Source: CAVTWY01 sp963738615
Lineage (GTDB): Bacteria; Pseudomonadota; Gammaproteobacteria; Burkholderiales; Burkholderiaceae_C
Direction: 5' to 3'
Length of the DNA: 64,000 bases
Assembly (NCBI GenBank): GCA_963738615.1
Contig: CAVTXI010000004.1
Location: forward strand, 806,001-870,000
Positions within the stretch are counted from its first letter, which is position 1, and the number at the start of each line of letters is the position of its first letter. This document shows, piece by piece, positions 36,004 through 44,670 of the stretch. The notes beneath the pieces were generated by a model. The model saw nothing but the letters and a program-made list of their open reading frames with translations, was not told the origin of the DNA and made no database searches. A program made the position numbers and the translations under genes.

Positions 36004-36513
36004 TCAGCTGCTGGCTGCGCCGATAAAGCAGCTCAGCGAAGCGACAGCCGTCAGCCGCAAGCGCAGCGTCAACCACGCTGCGGCGCCCTGCGCCGGGTAG
36101 ACACGACGGTCGACCACGTAGCACACGATGAGCATCGCGCCCAGCACCACCAGCCCGGCGTTGGCCGGCAGCAGCATCGCCACCCAGGCTACCAGCGAGG
36201 GCACCACGCCCCACAGCGGCAGCGACAAAGCCGGACCGGACTGGCGCATCGCAAAACCCCAGTGGATGCCGCCGAGGAAAGCGACGATCACTGCGGCATA
36301 GGCTGACAGGGCAGCCGTGATATGGGGATGGGCATCGGAGCGCACGAACCACGTGAGCGCGGCGCCGGCCACGAAGGGCAGCAGTCCGGCATGGCCCAGA
36401 CGCAGCGCGGCGGGCGTGGGAGAGAACGTCGAGGCCGAGGCAGTGGTCACGCGAAGCTCGCGACAGGAACCGAACGTTATTGTCGCTGCTGACTTCCTCC
36501 GCTGCCTGTTCAC
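36004..36513 (-). CDS. DUF3429 inner-membrane protein
   Basis: Up to 169 residues with four to five hydrophobic helices (LPFVAGAALTWFV, ITAALSAYAAVIVAFLGGIH, WGVVPSLVAWVAMLLPA, GLVVLGAMLIVCYVVDRRVY). FLGGIHWGFAM and the DRRVYPA segment are typical of DUF3429. The GTG at 36513 overlaps the ATPase stop (GTGA), favouring translational coupling; a GTG at 36450 would instead give the usual ~148-residue length. Function unknown. It lies between the DUF4143 ATPase and the SOS box of umuD. Confidence 0.75.
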   Translation of the reverse strand: MNRQRRKSAATITFGSCRELRVTTASASTFSPTPAALRLGHAGLLPFVAGAALTWFVRSDAHPHITAALSAYAAVIVAFLGGIHWGFAMRQSGPALSLPLWGVVPSLVAWVAMLLPANAGLVVLGAMLIVCYVVDRRVYPAQGAAAWLTLRLRLTAVASLSCFIGAASS

Positions 36514-37682
36514 CGGCCTTGCTGCGCGAGCAAGCCCAGCACCGCAGGCAGGTCCGCTACCGGCAGTACCTCGACGCCGTCGGCGTAGGGGAAGCGCTCG
36601 CGCACGGGGGCCACGATGTAGACCTTCGCGGGCGCCACGTCGTCGCAGGCCTGCCAGAAGCCCCTGGTCACCTTGGGCGCGGATGAGAACTTGATTTCAA
36701 AGGCGAACCTTTCGCGGCGACGTTCGACCACCACGTCCAGTTCCGCGCCCGCGGCGGTTCGGTAGAACGAGATCGCTGCGTCGGCGGGCCGGTGGGCGAC
36801 GATCTGCTCGAGCACGAAGCCTTCCCACGACGCGCCTGAACTCGGGTGGCCGATCAGGTCGTTCACGTCCCGGATGCCGAGCAGATGGTGCAGCAGGCCG
36901 CTGTCACGCACGTAGACCTTGGGCGACTTCACGAGCCGTTTGCCAAGGTTGGCGTGGTAGGGCTCGAGCCTGCGCACCATCAGCGCCGCGGCCATCGTGT
37001 CGAGGTAGCGCGAAACGGTGGGGCTGCTGATGCCCATCGAGTTGGCGATCGCGCTGGCATTGAAGAGCTGACCGTGCAGATGGGCGAGCATCCGCCAGAA
37101 GCGATGCATGCTGTCGGGCGCCACGCCGATGCCCAGCGCCGCGAGGTCGGTGCTCAGGAAACTCCGGATGAAGGCATCACGCCACGCCCACGCGACGGTC
37201 GCATCCGGCGCGAGCACGCTGCCCGGAAAGCCGCCTCGCAGCCACAGCGTCTGAACATCCTCGAAGCGCTTGCAATACTCGGACGCCAGCAGCGGAGCCA
37301 TGTCGACGATCGCAAGCCGCCCGGCGAGCGATTCCGTCGTCTGCCGCAACAACGCAAGCGACGCCGACCCCAGCAGCAGGAAACGACCGGGACGCCTGGC
37401 TTCGTCGATTTCGCCGCGGATCTCGCCGAAGACATCGGGCAGGTGCTGGATTTCGTCGAGCACCAGCATGCGGTCGCGGTTCGCGCGCATGAAGGCCCTG
37501 GGCTGGGACATGCGTGCGCGGTCTTCACTGCTCTCGAGATCGAGGTAGAGCGCGCCGGGGGTAGCAGCGACGAGGGCGTGCGCCAGCGTCGTCTTGCCGA
37601 CCTGGCGCGGACCCAGCAGCGCAACCGCCGGGCTCCACGCCAGCAGGCTACGAGCCTGGGCTTCGGCGTGTCGAACAAGCAT
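36510..37682 (-). CDS. AAA ATPase with DUF4143 domain (second copy)
   Basis: 390 residues. Walker A GPRQVGKTTLAHAL and Walker B MLVLDEIQHLPDV are present, followed by FLLLGSASLALLRQTTESLA. The C-terminal half has a winged helix (SMGISSPTVSRYLDTM) and the DUF4143 core GASWEGFVLEQIV, AAGAELDVVV and FAFEIKFSS, retaining Glu, Asp and Glu-x-Lys. The layout matches the gene at 29048-30205 but the sequences differ clearly, so they are not a recent duplicate. A palindrome flanked by direct repeats lies just before the start. The cellular role of the family is unsettled. Confidence 0.85.
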   Translation of the reverse strand: MLVRHAEAQARSLLAWSPAVALLGPRQVGKTTLAHALVAATPGALYLDLESSEDRARMSQPRAFMRANRDRMLVLDEIQHLPDVFGEIRGEIDEARRPGRFLLLGSASLALLRQTTESLAGRLAIVDMAPLLASEYCKRFEDVQTLWLRGGFPGSVLAPDATVAWAWRDAFIRSFLSTDLAALGIGVAPDSMHRFWRMLAHLHGQLFNASAIANSMGISSPTVSRYLDTMAAALMVRRLEPYHANLGKRLVKSPKVYVRDSGLLHHLLGIRDVNDLIGHPSSGASWEGFVLEQIVAHRPADAAISFYRTAAGAELDVVVERRRERFAFEIKFSSAPKVTRGFWQACDDVAPAKVYIVAPVRERFPYADGVEVLPVADLPAVLGLLAQQGR

Positions 37683-37697
37683 TCTTGTATTTTTAAC

Positions 37698-37724
37698 GGC
37701 TAATGTTGCAAATGCAAGGCTAAT
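37698..37724. promoter_or_regulatory. Operator-like palindrome flanked by direct repeats upstream of the second DUF4143 gene
   Basis: TTGCA and TGCAA (37706-37717, two-base spacer) form a palindrome, and GGCTAAT is repeated exactly on each side (37698-37704 and 37718-37724). The element begins 16 bases before the ATPase ATG and stands in a locally AT-rich stretch. It is probably a binding site for an autoregulator. Confidence 0.55.
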
Positions 37725-37751
37725 TTCAACGCCCGGGCTTGCCCGCCTTCA

Positions 37752-37775
37752 CCCTCACCCGCACGCGGGAGAGGG
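37752..37775. repeat. REP-like hairpin
   Basis: CCCTCACCCGC and GCGGGAGAGGG pair with one mismatch around a two-base loop. CCCTCTCCC-type hairpins like this are common intergenic repeats in GC-rich proteobacteria. It lies just after the DUF6351 gene stop and may act as its transcription end. Confidence 0.5.
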
Positions 37776-37782
37776 GTCGACC

Positions 37783-40215
37783 TCATGACGGCTTGGCCTG
37801 ATCCGGCCGGCTGTAGTCGCACACCCCTGACGGGAACACGAGCTTCAGGCGCGAGATCTGATCCGCGCTCGGCATCCACGGTGAGAACGTGCCGTCGGTG
37901 ACTGCCTGATCCACCGCCTTCAACGCACACCGGTACATGTCGCCCTCGAGCGGCGCGCCCGCGACGATGCGTGCGGTCTGGTGAATCGGGAAGCGCTGCG
38001 TGCACGGGCCGGCAGGTTTTACGTCGAGGATGCCGTGCCACGCATCGTCGCCTGCGTAGATCAGCTTGCCTTGCACGTCGAAGCAGCTGTCGATGGCTTT
38101 CGGCGGGCGGTTGGCGCGGATCGACCGGTGGGGGTTCGCGCGCATGTTTGCCACCCACTGATCCATCACCGTGATCGCGTCGAAGGTGTTGCTGGCCTTC
38201 GGCGTGCCCGGCACGGTGTCGGTGAACCAGATCACCATCGCGTCGCTGGCGCCCATGCGGTCGATCACACGCTTGCGCGCAGCAAAGCTTTGGTGCGAGT
38301 TGTGCATGTCGAGCTCACGCTCCATGTACTGCCGGTGGTCGATCGTCGGGCGCTCGAGCGTGCCGCCGAAGACGTGGCCCGACGTGTAGGCCGCGCGTTG
38401 CGCCATGAAGTCGCCTTCGGTGCGTGGTGCGGGCAGGCCCGGCGCCGGGCTCGGGTTCATGTTCTTGCGGCTCCACGGGTCGAAGTAACCCGGGATCGTC
38501 AGTGCCTTCTGAATCTCCGCGGCACCGGTACCGAAGAAGGGGAAGGTTTCCTGCGCCATCTGGCTCGGATGCTTCCAGCCGCCGACGCTGAAGTTCAGGT
38601 GCGTGAACTCCTCGCCGCTGATGTGGCCAGCCCTCATCGATTGCAACCCGTACATCACGCCGACGTTGTCCCACGTGGGTCGCGCAGCGCCGGTGGCGTC
38701 GACGCCGTAGATGTTGCGCAGGTCGTCGTAGTGCGTCCAGCGGATCGCAGCGATGTCTGCCTGCGGTTCATAGAACTGCGCGTTCGGCGCCTGGCCGTAG
38801 CGCGGGTTCATCGCCAGCGGCGACAGTCCGCGCCAGCCCGGAATGCACTCGGTGGAGCCGACGGCGGTGCTGTAGCCCAGCGCGGCCTTCAGCGGCGCGA
38901 GGGCGTCGTTGACACGTGCGTTCACCCCGCCGGGCGGGTTCTCTTCGGCGTTGAAGCCGACGAGCCAACTGCGGTTCTTCGTGACGCGCCACTTCGCGTT
39001 GGTGCGATCGGTGGCGTCCATGTAGTGCTCGAGCAGCTCGCAGTCGCCGACGTGGATGGTCTGCGTGACCATATCGGGGTAGCTTTGCACCGGCAGCAGC
39101 GCATCGAGGATGCCGGGCTGGTTCTGCGCGATCACGTACTGCTGGATCGCACCGCCCGAGCCGCCGAGGCCCACGGTGTATTCGGGCACGCCGTAGCGCT
39201 CGATGAAGCGCTCTTTCGTCATCATCGCCGTCTCACCGGCCAGTTGAAGGTTGTAGTGCGTGCCAGTGTTGTTGCCGCTCGAGTGCACGATGGCATAGCC
39301 CTGGCCGAGGATGTCGAGGTTGACCGACCCGCCGTGCACCGTGCCTTGCGTGTGGCCGATCGCCACGCCGCCCTGGAACCAGTACAGCAGCTTGCCGTTC
39401 CACAGGCTGGTGTCGGGTGCGGCGGTCGGCGCGCGGTCTTCATCCGCCGGCGCAAGCATCGCGATGCTGTAGAGGAAGCGGTTGATCGAACCGACCTCGC
39501 GGCGAATCACGAAGTCGACCGTGCGCCCATCGGCGAGCGTGACGGTGCTGATGTCGGCCGGGCGCGAACCGTCGGCGGGCATCGGCACCAGTGCACCGGC
39601 CGTGTTGCGGTAGTGGTAGGCGACGAAGGTGTCGATCGAACAGCTGCGGCTGTAGCCCAGCAGGTTGCCCTGCGCGTCGGTGACGCGGTAGCCGGGGGGT
39701 GAGGCGCTGTCGACCTTGGGTTGGCGGGCCACCGCCGATTGGATCGTGGTGCAGACGAAAGGTGTCTGCTGCGGGCCGGACCACATCGGCCCGGTGATGG
39801 GATGGTTGGTCAACGTGATGGCGGCGCTGTTGCCACGGCCGCGGCCGTTGCGGTGCCGCACTTCGACCAGGTTGTCGCCCACACGCAGGCCGCTGATCAC
39901 CGCCTCGAGGCCGTCGCCAGCCTGGACGAGTTCGGCGCTGCTGCGCACGCCGTTGATCCAGATCTCGAGCTTGTCGTGCAGGCCCGCGGAAGCGCGAACG
40001 CCGATGCGCGCGTCGCCGCCCGACACGTAGCGCGCGGGGCTGGACAGAACACCGAGCGAAACCGCACCGTGACCACCCTTCTGTGCGCCCGCGCCGACAA
40101 CGTTGGCCTCTTCACCGCCGCCACTGCCGCCACTGCCGCCACTGCCGCCACAGCCGGCAATGACCGCCGCGCCGATCAGAACTACCAGAGACGTCGAGCT
40201 TCTTCGTCGGGACAC
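37783..40215 (-). CDS. DUF6351-family lipoprotein, predicted extracytoplasmic hydrolase-like protein
   Basis: 810 residues. I take the GTG at 40215, which gives a lipobox (VVLIGAAVIAGC) followed by a Ser-Gly repeat (GGSGGSGGSGGG) from a nine-base tandem DNA repeat. The body contains LLYWFQGGVAIGH, GQGYAIVHSSGNNTGTHYN and VGLGGSGGAIQQYVIAQN. That GLGGSGG nucleophile-elbow-like motif and the tannase-like layout suggest an alpha/beta hydrolase relative, although the family is officially uncharacterised. The best Shine-Dalgarno (AGGAG) is spaced ideally for an out-of-frame ATG at 40219 rather than for this GTG. The gene is divergent from the bkd operon. Confidence 0.78.
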   Translation of the reverse strand: MSRRRSSTSLVVLIGAAVIAGCGGSGGSGGSGGGEEANVVGAGAQKGGHGAVSLGVLSSPARYVSGGDARIGVRASAGLHDKLEIWINGVRSSAELVQAGDGLEAVISGLRVGDNLVEVRHRNGRGRGNSAAITLTNHPITGPMWSGPQQTPFVCTTIQSAVARQPKVDSASPPGYRVTDAQGNLLGYSRSCSIDTFVAYHYRNTAGALVPMPADGSRPADISTVTLADGRTVDFVIRREVGSINRFLYSIAMLAPADEDRAPTAAPDTSLWNGKLLYWFQGGVAIGHTQGTVHGGSVNLDILGQGYAIVHSSGNNTGTHYNLQLAGETAMMTKERFIERYGVPEYTVGLGGSGGAIQQYVIAQNQPGILDALLPVQSYPDMVTQTIHVGDCELLEHYMDATDRTNAKWRVTKNRSWLVGFNAEENPPGGVNARVNDALAPLKAALGYSTAVGSTECIPGWRGLSPLAMNPRYGQAPNAQFYEPQADIAAIRWTHYDDLRNIYGVDATGAARPTWDNVGVMYGLQSMRAGHISGEEFTHLNFSVGGWKHPSQMAQETFPFFGTGAAEIQKALTIPGYFDPWSRKNMNPSPAPGLPAPRTEGDFMAQRAAYTSGHVFGGTLERPTIDHRQYMERELDMHNSHQSFAARKRVIDRMGASDAMVIWFTDTVPGTPKASNTFDAITVMDQWVANMRANPHRSIRANRPPKAIDSCFDVQGKLIYAGDDAWHGILDVKPAGPCTQRFPIHQTARIVAGAPLEGDMYRCALKAVDQAVTDGTFSPWMPSADQISRLKLVFPSGVCDYSRPDQAKPS

Positions 40216-40358
40216 GCATGGCGCTTCTCCTGAGCAGTGGTGGACAAGGCCAGTGTGCGAAGCCAACCCGTGCAGCGCGCCGGGAGTAACCCTTGCAACG
40301 GGACTGCGGTCCAGAATCAACCCGAGTCCGCCCCACTACGGCGGTCGCGGAGAAGCGA

Positions 40359-41639
40359 ATGCCTGACTCACCCACGCCGCTGCACCTGCCACTGCATCTG
40401 CCACTGCACCTGCATGTACCCGAGCCCACCGGCCGCCCCGGGCAGGCGACAGATTTCTCGTTCCTGCGCGTCTCGGCCGCAGGCGAGGTGCCTCGCCCCG
40501 CGGTCGACATCAAGGCGGCCCACACCGGCACCATGGCGTGGAAGCTGATCCGCGTGCTGGACGCCGCGGGCCGCGCGGTCGGCCCGTGGGCACCGCAGGT
40601 CAACGCCGAAGACCTGAGGCGCGGCATGCGCGCGATGCTGCGCACGCGCGCGTTCGATGCACGCATGCTGATCGCGGCGCGGCAGAAGAAGATCTCGTTC
40701 TACATGCAGGCCCTGGGCGAAGAGGCCATCGCGGTCGCGCACGCGCAGGTGCTGAACGACGGCGACATGTGTTTCCCCAGCTACCGACAGCAGGGCCTGC
40801 TGCTTTCGCGTGACGACATCGACGTGGTCGAGTTGATGTGCCAGCTGCTCAGCAACAAGCGTGATCCGCTGCAGGGCCGCCAATTGCCGGTGATGTATTC
40901 GTACAAGCGCGCGGGGTTCTTCTCGATCTCGGGCAACCTGGCGACGCAGTTCGTGCAGGCGGTCGGGTGGGCGATGGCGTCGGCGATTCGGGGCGACACG
41001 AAGATCGCGTCGGGTTGGATCGGCGACGGCTCGACCGCCGAGGCCGACTTTCACAATGCGTTGACCTTCGCGCACGTGTATCGCGCGCCGGTGATCTTGA
41101 ACGTGGTGAATAACCAGTGGGCGATCTCGACCTTTCAGGCGATTGCCGGTGGCGAAGGCACCACCTTCGCGGCGCGCGGCGTGGGTGCCGGCATTGCGTC
41201 GTTGCGCGTCGACGGCAATGACTTCCTGGCCGTGCTGTCGGCGTCGCGCTGGGCCGCCGAACGGGCGCGACGCAACCTTGGGCCGACGTTGATCGAGTGG
41301 GTGACGTACCGCGCAGGAGCGCACTCCACATCGGACGACCCCACGCGTTATCGACCTGCCGACGACTGGCAGCACTTCCCGCTGGGCGACCCGGTGGCGC
41401 GGTTGAAGCAGCACCTGATCGGCCTGGGTGTGTGGTCGGAAGAAGAACACGAACGCGCGCAGAAGGCGCTGGACGACGAGATGTCGGCGGCGCTGAAGGA
41501 AGCGTCGAAGTTCGGGTCGCTGCAAGACGGCCACATCCCGCCGCTGTCGACGATGTTCGAAGACGTCTACCAAGAGATGCCTGCGCACCTGAAAGAGCAA
41601 ATGCGCCAAGCCGCCGAGCACAGTCAGGGAGGACATTGA
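40359..41639 (+). CDS. bkdA1: Branched-chain 2-oxoacid dehydrogenase E1 alpha subunit
   Basis: 426 residues from the ATG at 40359 (GGAG seven bases upstream). An odd N-terminal repeat (LPLHLPLHLPLHLHVPEP) precedes the conserved body. The thiamine-diphosphate binding region GWIGDGSTAEADFHNALTFA with NNQWAIS matches the GDG-x25-NN motif; SYRQQGLLLSR and TYRAGAHSTSDDPTRYRP are characteristic of BkdA1, including the phosphorylation-loop equivalent. It decarboxylates 2-oxoisovalerate and its relatives from Val, Ile and Leu. It is followed after one base by the E1 beta gene. Confidence 0.93.
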   Translation: MPDSPTPLHLPLHLPLHLHVPEPTGRPGQATDFSFLRVSAAGEVPRPAVDIKAAHTGTMAWKLIRVLDAAGRAVGPWAPQVNAEDLRRGMRAMLRTRAFDARMLIAARQKKISFYMQALGEEAIAVAHAQVLNDGDMCFPSYRQQGLLLSRDDIDVVELMCQLLSNKRDPLQGRQLPVMYSYKRAGFFSISGNLATQFVQAVGWAMASAIRGDTKIASGWIGDGSTAEADFHNALTFAHVYRAPVILNVVNNQWAISTFQAIAGGEGTTFAARGVGAGIASLRVDGNDFLAVLSASRWAAERARRNLGPTLIEWVTYRAGAHSTSDDPTRYRPADDWQHFPLGDPVARLKQHLIGLGVWSEEEHERAQKALDDEMSAALKEASKFGSLQDGHIPPLSTMFEDVYQEMPAHLKEQMRQAAEHSQGGH

Positions 41640-41640
41640 C

Positions 41641-42684
41641 ATGGCCAACATGACCATGATCCAGGCCCTGCGTTCGGCCATGGACGTGATGCTGGGACTT
41701 GACCCCAACGTCGTCGTCTTCGGCGAGGACGTGGGCTACTTCGGTGGCGTGTTCCGCTGCACCGAAGGCCTGCAGTCCAAATACGGCAAGCAGCGTGTGT
41801 TCGATTCGCCGATCGCCGAAGGCGGCATCGTCGGCACCGCCGTCGGCATGGCGGCCTATGGCTTGAAGCCGGTGGTCGAGATTCAATTCGCCGACTACTT
41901 CTACCCCGCGTCGGACCAGATCGTGTCGGAAGCCGCACGCATGCGCTACCGCTCGGCGGGCGACTTCACGTCACCGGTCGTGATCCGCATGCCGTGTGGC
42001 GGCGGCATCTACGGCGGGCAGACGCACAGCCAAAGCCCCGAAGCGCTGTTCACGCACGTGTGCGGCCTGCGTACGGTGATGCCCAGCAACCCGTACGACG
42101 CCAAGGGCCTGCTGATCGCCGCGATCGAGTGCGGCGACCCCGTCATCTTTCTCGAGCCCAAGCGCATCTACAACGGCCCCTTCGACGGCCATCACGATCA
42201 ACCGATGGTGCCGTGGTCGAAGCATCCGAAGAGCGAGGTGCCCGACGGCCACTACACCGTGCCGCTCGAGTCAGCCACAGTGGTGCGGCCCGGCGAGGAC
42301 TTGACGGTGCTGACGTACGGCACGATGGTCTACGTGGCCGAAACGGCAGCGCGCGAGACCGGCATCGACGCCGAGATCATCGACCTGCGCAGCCTGTGGC
42401 CGCTGGACCTGCCGACGATGATCGATTCGGTGAAGAAGACCGGCCGCTGCGTGGTGCTGCACGAGGCCACGCGCACCAGTGGCTTCGGCGCCGAGCTGAC
42501 GGCGCTGGTGCAAGAGCATTGCTTCTTTCACCTCGAAGCGCCGATCGAACGCGTGACGGGGTGGGATACGCCGTATCCGCATGCGCTCGAGTGGGCGTAC
42601 TTCCCCGGGCCGAAGCGCGTGGGTGAGGCTTTTCGAAAGGTGATGAGCAAGGTGGTGGGCAACATGACGGCGGGCAAGTCATGA
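41641..42684 (+). CDS. bkdA2: Branched-chain 2-oxoacid dehydrogenase E1 beta subunit
   Basis: 347 residues. VVVFGEDVGYFGGVFRCTEG, FDSPIAEGGIVGTAVGMAAY, the ThDP-contacting PVVEIQFADY region and the C-terminal transketolase-like domain with LTYGTMVYVAETAA and VVLHEATRTSGFGAELTAL are as in bacterial BkdA2. It forms the alpha2-beta2 E1 component with the preceding subunit. Its stop overlaps the E2 start by four bases (ATGA), ensuring coupled synthesis of the complex. Confidence 0.95.
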   Translation: MANMTMIQALRSAMDVMLGLDPNVVVFGEDVGYFGGVFRCTEGLQSKYGKQRVFDSPIAEGGIVGTAVGMAAYGLKPVVEIQFADYFYPASDQIVSEAARMRYRSAGDFTSPVVIRMPCGGGIYGGQTHSQSPEALFTHVCGLRTVMPSNPYDAKGLLIAAIECGDPVIFLEPKRIYNGPFDGHHDQPMVPWSKHPKSEVPDGHYTVPLESATVVRPGEDLTVLTYGTMVYVAETAARETGIDAEIIDLRSLWPLDLPTMIDSVKKTGRCVVLHEATRTSGFGAELTALVQEHCFFHLEAPIERVTGWDTPYPHALEWAYFPGPKRVGEAFRKVMSKVVGNMTAGKS

Positions 42685-43952
42685 GTATTCACACCATCCG
42701 TATGCCCGACATCGGCGAAGGTATTGCTGAAGTCGAAATCGTCGAGTGGCACGTGAAAGTCGGCGACAACGTCGGCGAAGACCAGGCGCTGTGCGACGTG
42801 ATGACCGACAAGGCCGCGGTCGGGATCCCGTCGCCTGTTGCGGGCCACGTGGTGGAGTTGGGCGGTGAGGTCGGGCAGGTGATGGCGGTGGGGTCGGTGT
42901 TGATTCGCATCGAGAGCGATGCGGCTGCGGCGCCTGAGGCTGCGCCGCCAGCCGCGCTGGCTGCTGCGCCCGTGCCCTCGCCTGCCACGAGCCACGTGCC
43001 GCCACCACCACGCGCACCACGCGCACCCGCGCCACCGCCGTCGTCATCGCCCTCGCCCTCGCCCTCGCCCTCGCCCTCGCCCTCTCCGTCGTCGCGCGTA
43101 CTCGCCGCACCGGCAGTGAGGCAACGTGCGCACGAACTCGGCATCGACTTATCGCAGCTGCAAGGCACCGGCCCCGGCGGCCGCATCGTGCACGCCGACA
43201 TTGACGCGGCAGCGCGCACATCGTCGGGCGGCACGCGCACAGCCGCACCGACCGACGGCACGCGCGACGTCAAACTCGTCGGCCTGCGTCGCGCGATCGC
43301 GCAGAAGATGCAGCTATCGAAGCGCCACATCCCGCACTTCACCTACGTCGAAGAAGTCAACGTCACCGACATGGTGGCGCTGCGCGACGAGCTGAACCGC
43401 CAATACGGCGCCAAGCGAGGCGACCTGTCGCCGCTGGCCTTCGCCATTCGCGCGATCGTGCGCGCCGTGGCCGACTTCCCGCAGGTCAACGCCCGCTTCG
43501 ACGACGAAGCCAACGTGCTGACGCTGCACGACGCCGTGCACCTGGGCGTGGCCACACAAACCGACGGCGGTCTGATGGTGCCGGTGCTGCGCCAGGCGCA
43601 AACGCTCGACCTGTGGGACTGCGCCGACGCCATCGCCAAACTCGCCGCCCGCGCGCGCAGCGGCCGGGCCACGCGCGAAGAGTTGTCGGGCTCCACGCTC
43701 ACGGTGACGAGCCTGGGCAAATTGGGCGGCATCGTCTCGACCCCGGTGATCAACCACCCCGAAGTCGCGATCGTCGGCATCAACCGCATCGTGGCGCGGC
43801 CGATGGTGCGCGACGGCATGGTGCAGGTTCGGCAAATGATGAACCTGTCGTCGTCGTTCGATCACCGGGTGGTGGATGGCGCCGTGGCGGCGACGTACAT
43901 CCAGCGGGTGCGGCAGATGCTGGAGACGCCTGCGATGTTGTTCATCGAGTAG
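42681..43952 (+). CDS. bkdB: Branched-chain 2-oxoacid dehydrogenase E2 (lipoamide acyltransferase)
   Basis: 423 residues. One lipoyl domain with lipoylated Lys44 (DVMTDKAAVG), a long Ala/Pro linker including a Ser-Pro run encoded by a (CCCTCG)n repeat, an E1/E3-binding domain (VLAAPAVRQRAHELGIDLSQ, then GTGPGGRIVHADID), and the acyltransferase core ending with the active-site His in SSSFDHRVVDGAVAA. The E2 forms the 24-meric core and transfers the branched acyl group to CoA. No lipoamide dehydrogenase (E3) gene follows, so the complex must use E3 from another locus. Confidence 0.95.
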   Translation: MSIHTIRMPDIGEGIAEVEIVEWHVKVGDNVGEDQALCDVMTDKAAVGIPSPVAGHVVELGGEVGQVMAVGSVLIRIESDAAAAPEAAPPAALAAAPVPSPATSHVPPPPRAPRAPAPPPSSSPSPSPSPSPSPSPSSRVLAAPAVRQRAHELGIDLSQLQGTGPGGRIVHADIDAAARTSSGGTRTAAPTDGTRDVKLVGLRRAIAQKMQLSKRHIPHFTYVEEVNVTDMVALRDELNRQYGAKRGDLSPLAFAIRAIVRAVADFPQVNARFDDEANVLTLHDAVHLGVATQTDGGLMVPVLRQAQTLDLWDCADAIAKLAARARSGRATREELSGSTLTVTSLGKLGGIVSTPVINHPEVAIVGINRIVARPMVRDGMVQVRQMMNLSSSFDHRVVDGAVAATYIQRVRQMLETPAMLFIE

Positions 43953-43983
43953 GGACAGACGGCCCGCGCCGAAGGTTGGACGC

Positions 43984-44670
43984 TCAAAAACGCGGCGGCA
44001 GATCTTTCTTCAGCACGACGTCTTCACCGTCGACGGCGATGTAGTCCCCTTGCTTCAGCTCCTTGATGATGTTGCTGACCATGCCGCGCGAGCAGCCGAC
44101 CAGACTGGCAATGCCTTGTCGGCTGATCGACACCACCCGCGCGCCATCCACGCGCTTCGTCGCAAGCGTCTGCAACAGGTGCGAGATGCGACCGTAGGCG
44201 TCGTTGAGCGCGATCTGTCGCAGGCTGAGCGTGGCGGCACGCGCGCGTCGGATCAAGCGTGTGAACAACTCCCAAGCGAACTCCGGCTCGTCGCTCAGGT
44301 GCTTCTCGATGTCGTCGCGCGTGATCTTGCAGCACCAGGTCGGCATCATGGTCTTGACGGTCGCGGCGCGCTTGCCGCCGTCCAGACTCATCTCACCAAG
44401 CAATTCGCCCGGCAGGTATTCGCCGTACGTGATGCGCCGCGAACCCTTCTTCGGACTCGACGACGCGCCCTCCGTCCTGGTGGAGTAGGCGCGCACGCGC
44501 CCGGCCAACACCACGAAGAGCGAGTTGCCTTCATCGCCTTCTTTGATGAGCACGTGGTTTGCCGGGTACGGCTTCGCCTCGCAACGCTCGACAAGGCGGC
44601 GCAACGAAGGGCTCATCGGTACGTCTTCGAGCGAAGGCTGCTGTGGGGACGGCTTCTTGTCGCGGGTCAT
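43984..44670 (-). CDS. Crp/Fnr-family transcriptional regulator
   Basis: 228 residues from the ATG at 44670. The cyclic-nucleotide-binding fold is clear (HVLIKEGDEGNSLFVVLAGR, YLPGELLGEMSLDGGKRAA), though the cAMP-contact Arg-Ser pair is not the canonical RSA (here GKRAAT). The C-terminal HTH_Crp reads VVSISRQGIASLVGCSRGMV followed by SNIIKELKQGDYI. No N-terminal cysteine cluster for an iron-sulfur cluster is present. Its start overlaps the LuxR-type gene stop (ATGA), so both regulators are made together. Target genes unknown; convergence on bkdB does not by itself indicate control of it. Confidence 0.88.
   Translation of the reverse strand: MTRDKKPSPQQPSLEDVPMSPSLRRLVERCEAKPYPANHVLIKEGDEGNSLFVVLAGRVRAYSTRTEGASSSPKKGSRRITYGEYLPGELLGEMSLDGGKRAATVKTMMPTWCCKITRDDIEKHLSDEPEFAWELFTRLIRRARAATLSLRQIALNDAYGRISHLLQTLATKRVDGARVVSISRQGIASLVGCSRGMVSNIIKELKQGDYIAVDGEDVVLKKDLPPRF

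Noticed and set aside
37981..39702. 573-codon open frame opposite the DUF6351 gene
   Set aside because: Low-complexity antisense frame of a high-GC gene; the minus-strand protein has a lipoprotein signal and conserved motifs instead.
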